DNA from: Methanomassiliicoccus sp.
Lineage (GTDB): Archaea; Thermoplasmatota; Thermoplasmata; Methanomassiliicoccales; Methanomassiliicoccaceae
Length of the DNA stretch: 64,000 nt
Assembly: GCA_018262895.1 (NCBI GenBank)
Contig: JADFDJ010000007.1
Span: 79,648-143,647 of the forward strand
Direction of reading: 5' to 3'
The position numbers and the translations under genes were made by a program. The notes under the pieces are model-generated. The model searched no databases. It was not told where the DNA came from and worked only from the letters and a program-made list of their open reading frames with translations. This document shows, in pieces, positions 35,790-44,977 of the stretch. Position 1 is the stretch's first letter; the number at the start of each line of letters is the position of its first letter.

Positions 35790-36413
35790 TCACAGCTTGC
35801 GGCAAAGCTCGTCGATCTTCTTCTGCAGTCGGGCCGAGTTCACGGCCACGGCCACTTCCCCCCTCGTCTTTTCAAGAAGGGACCTGGCCACATCCTGTTT
35901 CCTCCTGATCGGTATCAGCGCGTCAGGGAAATCGAAGCGCATGATGACCAGGAACATCTCCTCCATCAAGTTCAGGAACTCCGTCGCCTTCTCCACGTCG
36001 CCCTCCCTTAGCCTTTCCAGGGCGAAGCGCCGCAGCTCCCCGATGGCATCGGCCATGCCCAGCAGGTAGGCGTTTCCGGTGATGCCCATGTCATCGGGGT
36101 CCGGAAGGTCCTCGTCCTTGACCATGGCCATGAGTATGGCGGCCTCCGCCAGCTCCTGCAGAGCGCTCTCCACCAGGCCCGACTCCCATATCTCGGGGTA
36201 GTCCTCCAGCAGTGACCGAAGGCGATGGGTCTCGTCAAGCGCCTCGTGCATGAGGGGCATGGCATCGTCCTTCTTGTGGATCATGTGCACGATGCTCCCC
36301 GACAGGCGGTTGATGGCCCGCGTGGACTTGATGGCGACCTCACGCACCTGGTCCTTCTCCTCCAGTCTGGATTCGATGCGTTCAGCGATCTCTTCCAGGT
36401 TCTTCATGCCCAT
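35790..36413 (-). CDS. Translin-family protein (COG2178-like)
   Basis: A 207-residue, all-helical protein resembling archaeal translin homologues, which form ring-shaped oligomers that bind RNA or single-stranded DNA; some have nuclease activity. Features are REVAIKSTRAINRLSGSIVHMIH at the N terminus, a central ALQELAEAAILMAMV, ITGNAYLLGMADAIGELRRFALERLREGD and FPDALIPIRRKQDVARSLLEKTRGEV near the end. Assignment is from overall pattern. It is separated from purD by 21 bases in the same direction, so it may be downstream in one transcript. Confidence 0.78.
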   Translation of the reverse strand: MGMKNLEEIAERIESRLEEKDQVREVAIKSTRAINRLSGSIVHMIHKKDDAMPLMHEALDETHRLRSLLEDYPEIWESGLVESALQELAEAAILMAMVKDEDLPDPDDMGITGNAYLLGMADAIGELRRFALERLREGDVEKATEFLNLMEEMFLVIMRFDFPDALIPIRRKQDVARSLLEKTRGEVAVAVNSARLQKKIDELCRKL

Positions 36414-36434
36414 ATGAACACCGCCCGTTTACAT

Positions 36435-37763
36435 CTAACTTCTTATCGTTTCCATATGTTCAACGCGGCGCCGTATGACCTCGGGACGGCCAATGTCATG
36501 GCGGACGAAGATGGCCTCACCTTTCACGTAGGAGAGGGCCTTCTCGCACGCCTTCTCCGCTGCCTCGATGCTGTCATCTATGCCCACCACTCCCACGGCC
36601 CGGGAGGTGGTGGTCAGCACCCTGCCGTTCTCCTCGCTCACCATGGCGTAGTAGGCTCTGGCCCCCATGGCGGCGATATTAACCTCATCGACATGCACCT
36701 CCTTGCCCGCAGCGGGGCTGGTGCCATATCCCTGGGGGACGACGTACTTGCACACCGTGGCCTTCCGGGCGAAGGAAACATCCTTATCGCTCAGGCTCCC
36801 CGCGGCGATGGCGGCACAGATATCGGTGAACGATGATGACACGATGGACAGTACGTTCATGGCCTCGGGGTCCCCGAAGCGGGCGTTGAACTCGATAACC
36901 CGTGGCCCGCTCCGAGTGTTCATGAACTGCCCGTACAGGATGCCACGGTAGGGACAGCCCTCCCTTTCCATGGCCGCGACCGTTGCCCGCATTATTTCCA
37001 GGGCCGCCTCCTTCTCCGAAGGGGTGACGAACGGCAGCAGGTGGTCCTCCTGAGAATACGAGCCCATCCCTCCCGTGTTCGGGCCCACATCTCCCTCGTA
37101 GGCACGCTTATGGTCCTGTACCAAGGGCATAGGTATGACCCTATGGCCATCGCAGAAGGCCTGCAGGGTGAACTCCTCTCCTACCAGCCGCTCCTCGAGG
37201 ACCACGCCTCCGCCGCCGATGTTGTGGGCGAAGATGTCCTCTAGGTAGCGCACGGCATCCTCCTTGGTGAGAAGGTGCTCCCCCATCACCTTGACGCCCT
37301 TGCCCCCCGTGAGCCCCACCGGCTTAACCACCAGGTCCTCGTCGTGGTCCCGGACATATGCCTTCGCGGCCTCGAGATCGTCGAAGGCCTCGAACTCTAT
37401 GTTGCCAGGAACATCGTGCTTACGCATCAGGCCCCGGGTGAAGGACTTGGACACCTCAAGCCTAGCCGCTGCCCTGCTGGGGCCGACGCAGCTTATGCCC
37501 TTGGCCTCCAGGGCATCCACAAGACCCACCTCCAGGGGGGATTCCGGTCCTATGACCGCCAGTTCCACGGCGTGATCCGCAGCGAACTCCACCACCTTGT
37601 CGACGTCGGTCTCCTTCACGAGCTTGAACTCCTGGGACAGGCCGGCGATACCGGGATTGTGGTTCCTCATTGCGGAATAGATCGTTGAACCGCTGGCGGA
37701 CAGAGCGGCGGCGATGGCGTGCTCGCGTCCGCCCCCTCCTACGACTAGAACCTTCATGGTCAT
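36435..37763 (-). CDS. purD: Phosphoribosylamine-glycine ligase
   Basis: Second step of purine synthesis: ATP-dependent ligation of phosphoribosylamine and glycine. The 442-residue ATP-grasp enzyme starts MKVLVVGGGGREHA (second ATG at 37757 fits best). It has IGPESPLEVGLVDAL, DLVVKPVGLTGGKGV (ATP lid), YEGDVGPNTGGMGSYS and RVIEFNARFGDPE (metal-binding). No other purine genes are nearby. Confidence 0.96.
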   Translation of the reverse strand: MTMKVLVVGGGGREHAIAAALSASGSTIYSAMRNHNPGIAGLSQEFKLVKETDVDKVVEFAADHAVELAVIGPESPLEVGLVDALEAKGISCVGPSRAAARLEVSKSFTRGLMRKHDVPGNIEFEAFDDLEAAKAYVRDHDEDLVVKPVGLTGGKGVKVMGEHLLTKEDAVRYLEDIFAHNIGGGGVVLEERLVGEEFTLQAFCDGHRVIPMPLVQDHKRAYEGDVGPNTGGMGSYSQEDHLLPFVTPSEKEAALEIMRATVAAMEREGCPYRGILYGQFMNTRSGPRVIEFNARFGDPEAMNVLSIVSSSFTDICAAIAAGSLSDKDVSFARKATVCKYVVPQGYGTSPAAGKEVHVDEVNIAAMGARAYYAMVSEENGRVLTTTSRAVGVVGIDDSIEAAEKACEKALSYVKGEAIFVRHDIGRPEVIRRRVEHMETIRS

Positions 37764-37805
37764 GCCTCATCAGGATAATGGGGGCCCGTAATAATAATTG
37801 GCGGT

Positions 37806-38462
37806 TCAGGCCTGGATGTTGAGCGCCTGGAACAGCTCGTCCAGCCCCTCTCCCGTCTTGGCGCAGGTGCGGTAGAGCCTGGCACCCTTCTTGACGCGGT
37901 CATAGTCGCGGTCGAGCAGGGAGACATCGATGTCCATGTACGGCAGCAGGTCGACCTTGTTAAGGACGGCGATGTCCGATTCCAGGAAGATCAACGGCTG
38001 CTTACGCACCATGTCGTCACCCTCAGTGACGGAGATGACAACCATGCGCTGGTCCGTCCCCAAAGGGAAGTCCGCGGGGCAGACCAGGTTGCCCACGTTC
38101 TCCACGAAAAGGAAGTCCAGGCTTTCCAGGTCCAGCTTGTCCAGCGCGTGGTCAACGAGGTGCGCATCCAGGTGGCATTCCTTTCCGGTGTTGACGTTTA
38201 CCGCCTTTACGCCCGCCTTCTGGAACCTATCGAAGTCATCCTGTCCGGTCACGTCACCGGCGAGGACCGCCACCCTGATGCCCTTCTTCATCATCCGTAC
38301 GGCCATCTGCTGGATGAGTAGGGTCTTGCCCGACCCGATGGAGCCCATGACGTCCACGGAGCGGATGCCGTGTTCCCTCAGCCGGTGGTGGTTCTCATGG
38401 CCCAGCTTCCTGTTCTCAGCGAGAACGTCCGCCTCTATGGAAATGTCCGATACCTTGTGCAC
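37806..38462 (-). CDS. hypB: Hydrogenase nickel-insertion GTPase HypB
   Basis: SIMIBI-class GTPase that delivers nickel during [NiFe]-hydrogenase maturation. The 218 residues include the Walker A GSIGSGKT (residues 41-48), VAVLAGDV, CHLDAHLVDHAL (metal-binding Cys-His at the dimer interface), LFVENVGNLVCPADFPLG and LNKVDLLPY (G4). The His-rich N-terminal tail of some bacterial HypB proteins is absent. HypA and hydrogenase genes are not in the window, so it stands alone; presence implies a NiFe enzyme elsewhere in the genome. Confidence 0.94.
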   Translation of the reverse strand: MHKVSDISIEADVLAENRKLGHENHHRLREHGIRSVDVMGSIGSGKTLLIQQMAVRMMKKGIRVAVLAGDVTGQDDFDRFQKAGVKAVNVNTGKECHLDAHLVDHALDKLDLESLDFLFVENVGNLVCPADFPLGTDQRMVVISVTEGDDMVRKQPLIFLESDIAVLNKVDLLPYMDIDVSLLDRDYDRVKKGARLYRTCAKTGEGLDELFQALNIQA

Positions 38463-38548
38463 GAGCGCGAAGACGAGTAGGCAGTAATAACGATTTGCTC
38501 CGATGGAGAGCGGTGCTTACGATGAAGATCATCGTCCGTCCCTCGACA

Positions 38549-38585
38549 CAAATTATAAGCAAAGAGCTGTATCCCCAGCTAGGTG
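38549..38585 (+). promoter_or_regulatory. Promoter and ribosome-binding site of gatDE
   Basis: AAATTATAA (38549-38557) is a TATA box; AGGTG at 38581-38585 lies 8 bases before the gatD ATG. Expected transcription start is near 38580, leaving a very short leader. Confidence 0.5.
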
Positions 38586-38593
38586 TCTGCTGA

Positions 38594-39898
38594 ATGAGCT
38601 ATTCTTCCCGCGTACGCGAGATCCTGCAGAAGACCGGTGCGGTCGAGGGCGACACGCTCCAGGTGAGGAGCGACGGCCACGACCACATCGGCGTCCTCAT
38701 GCCCCATCACGATTTCAGCCATCCCGACGTCGTGGTGCTGAAGCTGAAGAGCGGTTACAATGTCGGGGTCAAGGTCGGGCCAACATCGGAGCTTACGGTC
38801 GTCTCCAAGGGATCGACCAGGGAGAAGACCGCTCGCGAGGGCATCAGCGGTAAGGGAAAGAAGCAGGTGGCGGTGCTCGGTACCGGCGGCACCATTGCCA
38901 GCTATGTCGACTACCGCACCGGTGCGGTCCATCCCGCCCTCTCCGCCGGCGACCTGGTGGCCACTGTCCCGGAGATCGCCGACATTTGCGACGTGAGGGC
39001 TGAGGTGCTGTTCTCCATATTCTCCGAGAACATGAGGGCCGAGAGCTGGCAGAGGATCGCCGAGGAGGTGGCGGACCGCATTAACGGAGGGATGGAGGGA
39101 TGCATCATCCCCCACGGCACGGATACCATGGGCTACACGTCGGCGGCGCTGTCCTTCATGCTTGAGGACCTGACGCGGCCAGTGGTCCTCGTGGGTGCGC
39201 AGCGCTCCTCCGACCGCCCGTCCTCGGACGCGTACACCAACCTGCTGTCCGCCGCACGCTTCATCGTGGACACCGATGCCGCCGAGGTGGTGGTGCTCAT
39301 GCATAGCACCAGCTCCGACACCTCGGCCGCGGTCCACAGGGGGACCAAGGTGCGCAAGATGCACACCTCGCGGAGGGACGCCTTCCACAGCATCAACGAG
39401 GCCCCCATCGCCACGGTGGACTTTGAGGGACCGATCACCTTCCAAGGTGAACATCGCCGTCGGTCCGCCGGCAAGACCATCGCGCGTACTGCCATGGAGA
39501 CCAACGTCACGCTGCTGCAGTTCTACCCTGGCATGAGCCCCACGGTGTTCGGCAGCGTGCTCAGGAACAGCCGGGGAGCGGTCCTCGCCGGCACGGGCCT
39601 GGGCCACGTGTCCTCGGACATGGTGGAGGAGGTGAGGAAGGCGGTCGCAGGAGGCACCACCGTGGTCATGACATCCCAGTGCCTGTACGGCATGGTGGAC
39701 ATGAACGTGTACGACACCGGCCGGGACCTCCTGACCGCTGGCGTCATATCAGGCGGGGACATGCTGCCTGAGACAGCGTTCGTTAAGCTGATGTGGGTCC
39801 TGGGGCAGAAGGACGATGAGAAAAGCATCAGGGAGCTGATGACCACGAACCTGCGGGGAGAGCTGACATCGAGGAGGGAGCAACATGAGCGAGCATGA
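38594..39898 (+). CDS. gatD: Glu-tRNA(Gln) amidotransferase subunit D
   Basis: Asparaginase-like subunit that releases ammonia for amidation of Glu-tRNA(Gln), the archaeal route to Gln-tRNA. The 434 residues have an N-terminal beta-barrel segment (DTLQVRSDGHDHIGVLMPHHD) and the asparaginase core with VLGTGGTIASYVDYRTGAV (catalytic Thr), IIPHGTDTMGYTSAALSFML (second Thr-Asp) and VLVGAQRSSDRPSSDAY. It overlaps gatE by 14 bases. Confidence 0.97.
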   Translation: MSYSSRVREILQKTGAVEGDTLQVRSDGHDHIGVLMPHHDFSHPDVVVLKLKSGYNVGVKVGPTSELTVVSKGSTREKTAREGISGKGKKQVAVLGTGGTIASYVDYRTGAVHPALSAGDLVATVPEIADICDVRAEVLFSIFSENMRAESWQRIAEEVADRINGGMEGCIIPHGTDTMGYTSAALSFMLEDLTRPVVLVGAQRSSDRPSSDAYTNLLSAARFIVDTDAAEVVVLMHSTSSDTSAAVHRGTKVRKMHTSRRDAFHSINEAPIATVDFEGPITFQGEHRRRSAGKTIARTAMETNVTLLQFYPGMSPTVFGSVLRNSRGAVLAGTGLGHVSSDMVEEVRKAVAGGTTVVMTSQCLYGMVDMNVYDTGRDLLTAGVISGGDMLPETAFVKLMWVLGQKDDEKSIRELMTTNLRGELTSRREQHERA

Positions 39899-41750
39899 GC
39901 TGACCTGCGGGCTGGAGATCCACCAGCAGCTTGACACCAAGAAGCTGTTCTGCGATTGCCCGACATCCCTGGTGGAGGAGGAAGGGGCCACTTTCCAGAG
40001 GCGCCTCCGACCCACGACCTCGGAGCTGGGGGAGATCGACCGGGCGGCATTGGTGCAGGCGGAGAAGAGGATGCGATTCCGCTATCAGGCGCCCCCCTCC
40101 GCCTCATGTCTTGTGGATGCGGACGAGGAACCCCCTCACTGCGCCAACAATGAGGCCCTGGACATCGTGCTGACGTTCGCGGCCATGCTCAAGGCCCGGC
40201 CAGTGGACGAGGTCCACTTCATGCGCAAGATAGTCATCGACGGCTCCAACACCACGGGCTTCCAGCGTACAGCCATGATCGCTACCGACGGTCTCCTGGA
40301 GGTGAACGGCCGCGTCATCTCCGTACCCACGTTCTGCCTCGAGGAGGACGCCGCCCGCAAGGTGGACACCAAGGCCGGGGAGATAACATACCGCCTGGAC
40401 CGCCTGGGGATACCGCTCATAGAGGTGGCCACCGGTCCCGAGCTGCACACCCCTGAGGAGGTCAAGGAGGCCGCGCAGCGCCTGGGCTCTATGATGCGTG
40501 CCACCAGAAAGGTCAAGAGGGGCATCGGGACCATCCGCGAGGACGTCAATATTTCCATCCCCGGCGGAAGCAGGATCGAGATCAAGGGAGTGCAGGAGCT
40601 GAGGCTTCTACCCATCTACGTGGAGAAGGAGGTGGAGAGGCAGCGGTCGCTTCTGCGGATACGGGAGGTACTGAAGGAGAGAAAGGTCAGCAGGAGGGAC
40701 GCCGAGGTCCGAGACCTCACGGAAACCTTCTCCAAATGCCCTTCCAAGGTCATCATGGGGGCTCTCAAGAAGGGCGGCAAGGTGCTGGGCGTTCCCCTTC
40801 CTGGCTATGCCGGGGTGCTGCGCTCCCCTGACGCCAAGCTGCGACTGGGAGCGGAGATGGCACAGTATGCCCGCACCAAAGGCGTGGCCGGAATATTCCA
40901 CTCCGACGAGCTTCCGAACTATGGGATCGAGCAGGGCTACGTGGACGAAGTGCGAAAGACGTTCGAGCTGGGGCCTCAGGACGCGTTCGTGCTCTGCGCC
41001 GACGATGTTAAGAAGGCGGAGGCCGCACTGAGAGCGGCCGTGTCCCGGGCCTACGATGCCCTGGTGGGCGTCCCCGAGGAGACCCGCGATCCGCTCCCAG
41101 ACGGCACCAGCGCGTACTCCCGCCCCCTGCCGGGGGCTGCCAGGATGTACCCGGAGACGGACGTCCCCCCCATCACCCTGGAGAAGGAAAGGCTTGACCG
41201 CATCGCTTCCAACCTTCCGGAGATGCCGGAGGTGCGCACCGCCCGCATAGCATCCACCTACGGCGTCCATGAGCAGCAGGCGAGGCAGCTGGTCCGTGAT
41301 GGATGGGACGACCTTTTCGAGGAGGTCGCCTCCAGCAAGGAGCTCGCCGGCACCGCGGCCCGGACCCTGCTATCGACCTTGCCGGAGCTGGAGCGGCAGG
41401 GCGTGGACATCAGCAAGCTGGATGAGTCTACCCTGCGCGAGGCGTTCACCGCCCTATCCAAGGGGGAGTTCGCCAAGGAGGCGGTGCCGGACGTCCTGTC
41501 GCTGATGGCCAAGGGCAAGACCGTCCCTCAGGCGATCAAGGAGCTGGGAATATCGGTTATGTCCACGGATGAGGCTGCCAATGTGGTCTCCAGGATCGTG
41601 CACGAACGTGAGGGATTCGTGCGGGAGAAGGGAACAGGGGCTGTGGGCCCCCTAATGGGCGTGGTGATGGGCGAGCTCAAGGGAAAGCTTGACGGAAAGG
41701 CGGCAAGCGATCTGATCAAGAAGGAGATCGAGAAGCTGCTCTCATCCTGA
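39885..41750 (+). CDS. gatE: Glu-tRNA(Gln) amidotransferase subunit E
   Basis: GatB-type kinase/amidase subunit that phosphorylates Glu on tRNA(Gln) and amidates it. The 621 residues begin LTCGLEIHQQLDTKKLFCDCP, a GatB/E signature. They include FMRKIVIDGSNTTGFQRT, GIPLIEVATGPE, GTIREDVNISIPGGSRIEIKG, an AspRS-like GAD insertion (about residues 270-400), then the C-terminal helical and YqeY-like tRNA-binding domain ending VGPLMGVVMGELKGKLDGK. It completes a two-gene operon and implies absence of GlnRS. Confidence 0.97.
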   Translation: MSEHELTCGLEIHQQLDTKKLFCDCPTSLVEEEGATFQRRLRPTTSELGEIDRAALVQAEKRMRFRYQAPPSASCLVDADEEPPHCANNEALDIVLTFAAMLKARPVDEVHFMRKIVIDGSNTTGFQRTAMIATDGLLEVNGRVISVPTFCLEEDAARKVDTKAGEITYRLDRLGIPLIEVATGPELHTPEEVKEAAQRLGSMMRATRKVKRGIGTIREDVNISIPGGSRIEIKGVQELRLLPIYVEKEVERQRSLLRIREVLKERKVSRRDAEVRDLTETFSKCPSKVIMGALKKGGKVLGVPLPGYAGVLRSPDAKLRLGAEMAQYARTKGVAGIFHSDELPNYGIEQGYVDEVRKTFELGPQDAFVLCADDVKKAEAALRAAVSRAYDALVGVPEETRDPLPDGTSAYSRPLPGAARMYPETDVPPITLEKERLDRIASNLPEMPEVRTARIASTYGVHEQQARQLVRDGWDDLFEEVASSKELAGTAARTLLSTLPELERQGVDISKLDESTLREAFTALSKGEFAKEAVPDVLSLMAKGKTVPQAIKELGISVMSTDEAANVVSRIVHEREGFVREKGTGAVGPLMGVVMGELKGKLDGKAASDLIKKEIEKLLSS

Positions 41751-41903
41751 GCGTCCCCTCTCGGCCACCCTGGAAGCGAACCATGCGCGCTTTCCCATGG
41801 CGGCACAGAGCCGGTCATGATCGTAGGGAGCGAGGCCGGGGCCATCCCCTTCAAGCCGAGCCTTTGGGAGCCTGCCTCGGCCTCTTCAAGGTCTTTTTAA
41901 GTC

Positions 41904-42173
41904 CTACTTGACTCCCTCTTCACCGGGTCCTCGTTCCTCCACATCCTCGAACTTGTCCAGGTTATTGGTCATCACCTTGTGGAGGATATCGATCTGACCC
42001 TGGTAGTAATCCCTCTTGTCCGGCTGCTCCACCTTCAGGTACTCGAGCTCATCGATGTTGTCCTGAATGTCCTGCTTAACCAGGACCACACCGCCGCTCT
42101 GCTCGATGACCTGGGTGACGTATGCGGCCATCCTGCTCGTCCTCTCCTTCCTCTTGTCCTTGGAGCTCCTCAT
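41904..42173 (-). CDS. Small charged helical protein, unknown
   Basis: 89 residues, no recognised family. It opens with a very basic stretch (SSKDKRKERTSR), followed by AAYVTQVIEQSGGVVLVKQDIQDNI, then a long probable coiled coil (DELEYLKVEQPDKRDYYQGQIDILHKVM) and an acidic tail. The composition looks like a real soluble protein, and the opposite-strand ORFs are clearly poorer. It stands alone between gatE and the Ig-like surface protein gene. No function is proposed. Confidence 0.6.
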   Translation of the reverse strand: MRSSKDKRKERTSRMAAYVTQVIEQSGGVVLVKQDIQDNIDELEYLKVEQPDKRDYYQGQIDILHKVMTNNLDKFEDVEERGPGEEGVK

Positions 42174-42350
42174 ATTAACTCCCTCCTACCGATCGATACA
42201 TTGGGCTCAGGTTCCATACCTTCAGATCGTTTTTTCTTTATGGTCCACATCCATCTTTTTGCTTTTCTGATGTGAACGATGCGTGACCTCAGTCACGTCC
42301 TGTCTGACCTCATGAACGGCTAATATGACATGATGAGAGCATGCGTTCCA

Positions 42351-44108
42351 TCACTTCCTTCGTCTCATGAGCAATGCCACCCCTGCCAAGCCCGCTATCG
42401 CGGTCACAGCTATCCCGCCGAGGATGACAGGTTCTCCGATGATATCCCCAAGAGCATCACCGCCCGAGCTTCCCACCGAGAACTCGAGCGAGTCCTCGAT
42501 GGTCCGACCTGACGTGTCCGTTCCCTTCACAGTCAGGTTGTGCGGTCCGTTCCCGAGGCCAACGAAGGAGATCGACGTGGAGTTGAGAGGTATAGCCACG
42601 AAAGCCCCGCCGTCAAGAGAGTATTCCAGCTTATTGAGGGCTGCACTGTCGACCACGGTGAAGTGTATGGTCACGTTCCCATCCGGATAGTCCTTCCCTG
42701 GCTCTGGGAACACAATTCCAGGGGACCCTTGGGAAATGGTCAGGGTGACGTTCTTCACGTCCTCCAAATTGCCTGCCTTGTCCTCAGCATAGTATTCCAC
42801 AACGTGAGTACCATTGGTTGATAGACCGACATTGCTAGTGTAGGTCAACCACCCGCCCCCGTCGATCCGGTAAGAGGTCCTCTCGATCCCCGAGGTCGAA
42901 TCGGCGGATGTCAAATTGATAGCGGCCGCGCCTATGTACCCGCTCTCCCCCTCATTCCCGTATACAGCGATCGTGGTCACCGGAGGCAGGGTATCGACGA
43001 TGGTGCTGGCATCGGCCGCGTTCCTCCTTGCCTCGGTGACGCTCTCAACGTCCGTCCCCTGGGTGAAGAACTCATATCGCCCATCGCCAGGCGAGTTGAA
43101 TATGATGGGGCTGGAACCGAACCTGCCGTCCGGCCTCCCAGTGGTGGTGTACAGGACCCAATCACCGGTCCCGTTGACCCTATAGTACAGCTTGATGTAG
43201 TCCATGGCGACCCAGGGATCGTTGTCCACGAAGCTCACCGGGAATGAGCTGGCGGTCTGGTAATCGTCGAGCTCTTCCACCGATGTCGTCAGGGGCAGGG
43301 ACCCGACGGGCACGGTCCCGACGCAGCTGATGTCGTCAAGGAACACCCCCTCCCTCGTGCCCAATGAATTGCTGGATATCGTCCTGACACCGTACTCGGT
43401 GAAGGCATTGTATGCGTCCCCGTTGGTTGGCGGCTCTGTACCGGACACGAACTCGAAGCCTATCCACGAGGCGTTGTTGGGTATCTGCACCGATTGCTGC
43501 ATCCAGGTCTGGGCCATGGCCTGTTCCTGGCCTATCGTCCACGCCACATGCTTCGTGAGACTGCTGTTGCTGCCGGTGTAGTAGACCACGTTCAGGAAGT
43601 CATACCCGACCAGGGTGCCGGTGCCGGGCTGGGTGGCGTCGGAGATCCCGGTATCGGAGTAGAACCAGAAGGTCAAGGTGATGTTAGCGTAGACGCTCAG
43701 GCCGCTCACATACTTGCGCATCACCGCATCCATGTTCGTATCGTACCTCTGAACGTACTCTGACTGAGATACCTCGCTCGACATGTTCAGGAGGTTGAAG
43801 TTGTAAGGCTGGTTGTTGGTAGCGTTGTAGTAGTTGGAGTTGTAACCGGACTTCGCGCAGTAGGCTGCGAAACCGCCACTACGGAAGGTGTGCTTGGACC
43901 GGCACCAGGTATCATCGCTGTCCACATGGTTCTCGTCCGTCTTGTACCAGTTATCGAACCACTCCTGGAACACGGCCTCATCCGCGTTCTCGGTGAAGAA
44001 CACATGGCTGGAAGGGACCTCTGCACTGATACTCACTGGCAGAATGGTCATGACCATCAGCAGGCACAGAAGGATGGCTAAGGCCATCCTTGGATATCTC
44101 CGGTTCAC
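42351..44108 (-). CDS. Large secreted Ig-like surface protein, membrane-anchored
   Basis: 585 residues. An N-terminal signal (MALAILLCLLMVMTILPVSISAE) is followed by about 270 residues resembling a MAM/jelly-roll-like module (NITLTFWFYSDTG, WIGFEFVSGTEPP, FLDDISCVG). Two or three Ig-like units follow, among them an OmpL47-like one with SADSTSGIERTSYRIDGGG and VVEYYAEDKAGN, and PDGNVTIHFTVVDSAALNKLEYSLDGG. A C-terminal membrane helix (about 560-582) ends RRRK. Many N-X-S/T sequons suit glycosylation by AglB. The start is GTG 44108 (TATA about 25 bases upstream) or ATG 44087. Confidence 0.85.
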   Translation of the reverse strand: MNRRYPRMALAILLCLLMVMTILPVSISAEVPSSHVFFTENADEAVFQEWFDNWYKTDENHVDSDDTWCRSKHTFRSGGFAAYCAKSGYNSNYYNATNNQPYNFNLLNMSSEVSQSEYVQRYDTNMDAVMRKYVSGLSVYANITLTFWFYSDTGISDATQPGTGTLVGYDFLNVVYYTGSNSSLTKHVAWTIGQEQAMAQTWMQQSVQIPNNASWIGFEFVSGTEPPTNGDAYNAFTEYGVRTISSNSLGTREGVFLDDISCVGTVPVGSLPLTTSVEELDDYQTASSFPVSFVDNDPWVAMDYIKLYYRVNGTGDWVLYTTTGRPDGRFGSSPIIFNSPGDGRYEFFTQGTDVESVTEARRNAADASTIVDTLPPVTTIAVYGNEGESGYIGAAAINLTSADSTSGIERTSYRIDGGGWLTYTSNVGLSTNGTHVVEYYAEDKAGNLEDVKNVTLTISQGSPGIVFPEPGKDYPDGNVTIHFTVVDSAALNKLEYSLDGGAFVAIPLNSTSISFVGLGNGPHNLTVKGTDTSGRTIEDSLEFSVGSSGGDALGDIIGEPVILGGIAVTAIAGLAGVALLMRRRK

Positions 44109-44291
44109 GAGGACGTCGTTACCGATGGGGCGATAATTAATGGTTTCTCAAGGGCTCGGGGATGTGATCTGATGGATAGGGCAGGATGGTGTAAACCCCA
44201 TTTCGATGTTGCCTTACGCTTACACCATCAACGATCCCTCCGCCCAAGAGACAGCGGGGGCAAGGGATAAAAGCAAAACACCGGCAGCGAT

Positions 44292-44861
44292 CTATGGCAT
44301 CTGCAGCTCCTCGACCCACAGCTCCTCGAAGAAGTACCGGCGGGCGCCCAAACGGCGGTGGGAGAACCCTGACAGGAGAGCTTCCAGCCCTTTAGGCTCC
44401 ATCTCCGAGGACAGCAGCAGCAGGATGCGGCCCTCGGGGAGGAGATGTTCCTCCACACCCTCCAGGAACGGCGCCAGCACATCGAGGCCTGTGGCCCCAC
44501 CGGCCCAGGCCTTCTCCAGTATGCCCTCGTCCTCCGCCGCCAGGTAGGGCGGGTTGAACACCAGCAGATCGAAGGACCCTCCCACGTTAGCGAACAGATC
44601 GCTCTCCACAACCTCCCCCTGTAGGCGGTTCCTTTGGAGGTTCTTCCTCGTGCATTCCACGGCCCAGGGGTTGATGTCCGCCGCCGTAAGGACACCACCA
44701 GCGGCGGCGATATGGCAGGAGATCAAGCCGGTCCCGCACCCCATCTCCAGGACCTTCTTCCCGGGCCTGAGCGTCAAGCACCCAAGCAGCAGGAACGTAT
44801 CCTCCTTGGGAGGGTACACCAGCTCGCATTCCATGATATCTATTTCCTTGCGGTACTCCAT
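44292..44861 (-). CDS. HemK2/Mtq2-like class I methyltransferase
   Basis: A 189-residue SAM-dependent methylase. It has VYPPKEDTFLLLGCL (the Y-x-P-x-E-D substrate loop of HemK2/Mtq2), VLEMGCGTGLISCHIA (SAM motif I), LTAADINPWAVECTRKNL and the catalytic LLVFNPPYLA. Eukaryotic Mtq2 methylates the Gln of release factor eRF1 with Trm112; archaeal homologues probably modify aRF1. N-terminal EYRKEID may be an extension; ATG 44834 (MECELVYPP) is an alternative start. Confidence 0.88.
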   Translation of the reverse strand: MEYRKEIDIMECELVYPPKEDTFLLLGCLTLRPGKKVLEMGCGTGLISCHIAAAGGVLTAADINPWAVECTRKNLQRNRLQGEVVESDLFANVGGSFDLLVFNPPYLAAEDEGILEKAWAGGATGLDVLAPFLEGVEEHLLPEGRILLLLSSEMEPKGLEALLSGFSHRRLGARRYFFEELWVEELQMP

Positions 44862-44977
44862 GGCTATGGACCTGTCATAACGTGAACAGCGCCCGCGTAT
44901 AATATCCCCATCATGGTTCCACTGGTCCCAGAAGGACAGCGAAACGGTCTTAACGCGCGATGTGATTGCGTGTGAGG

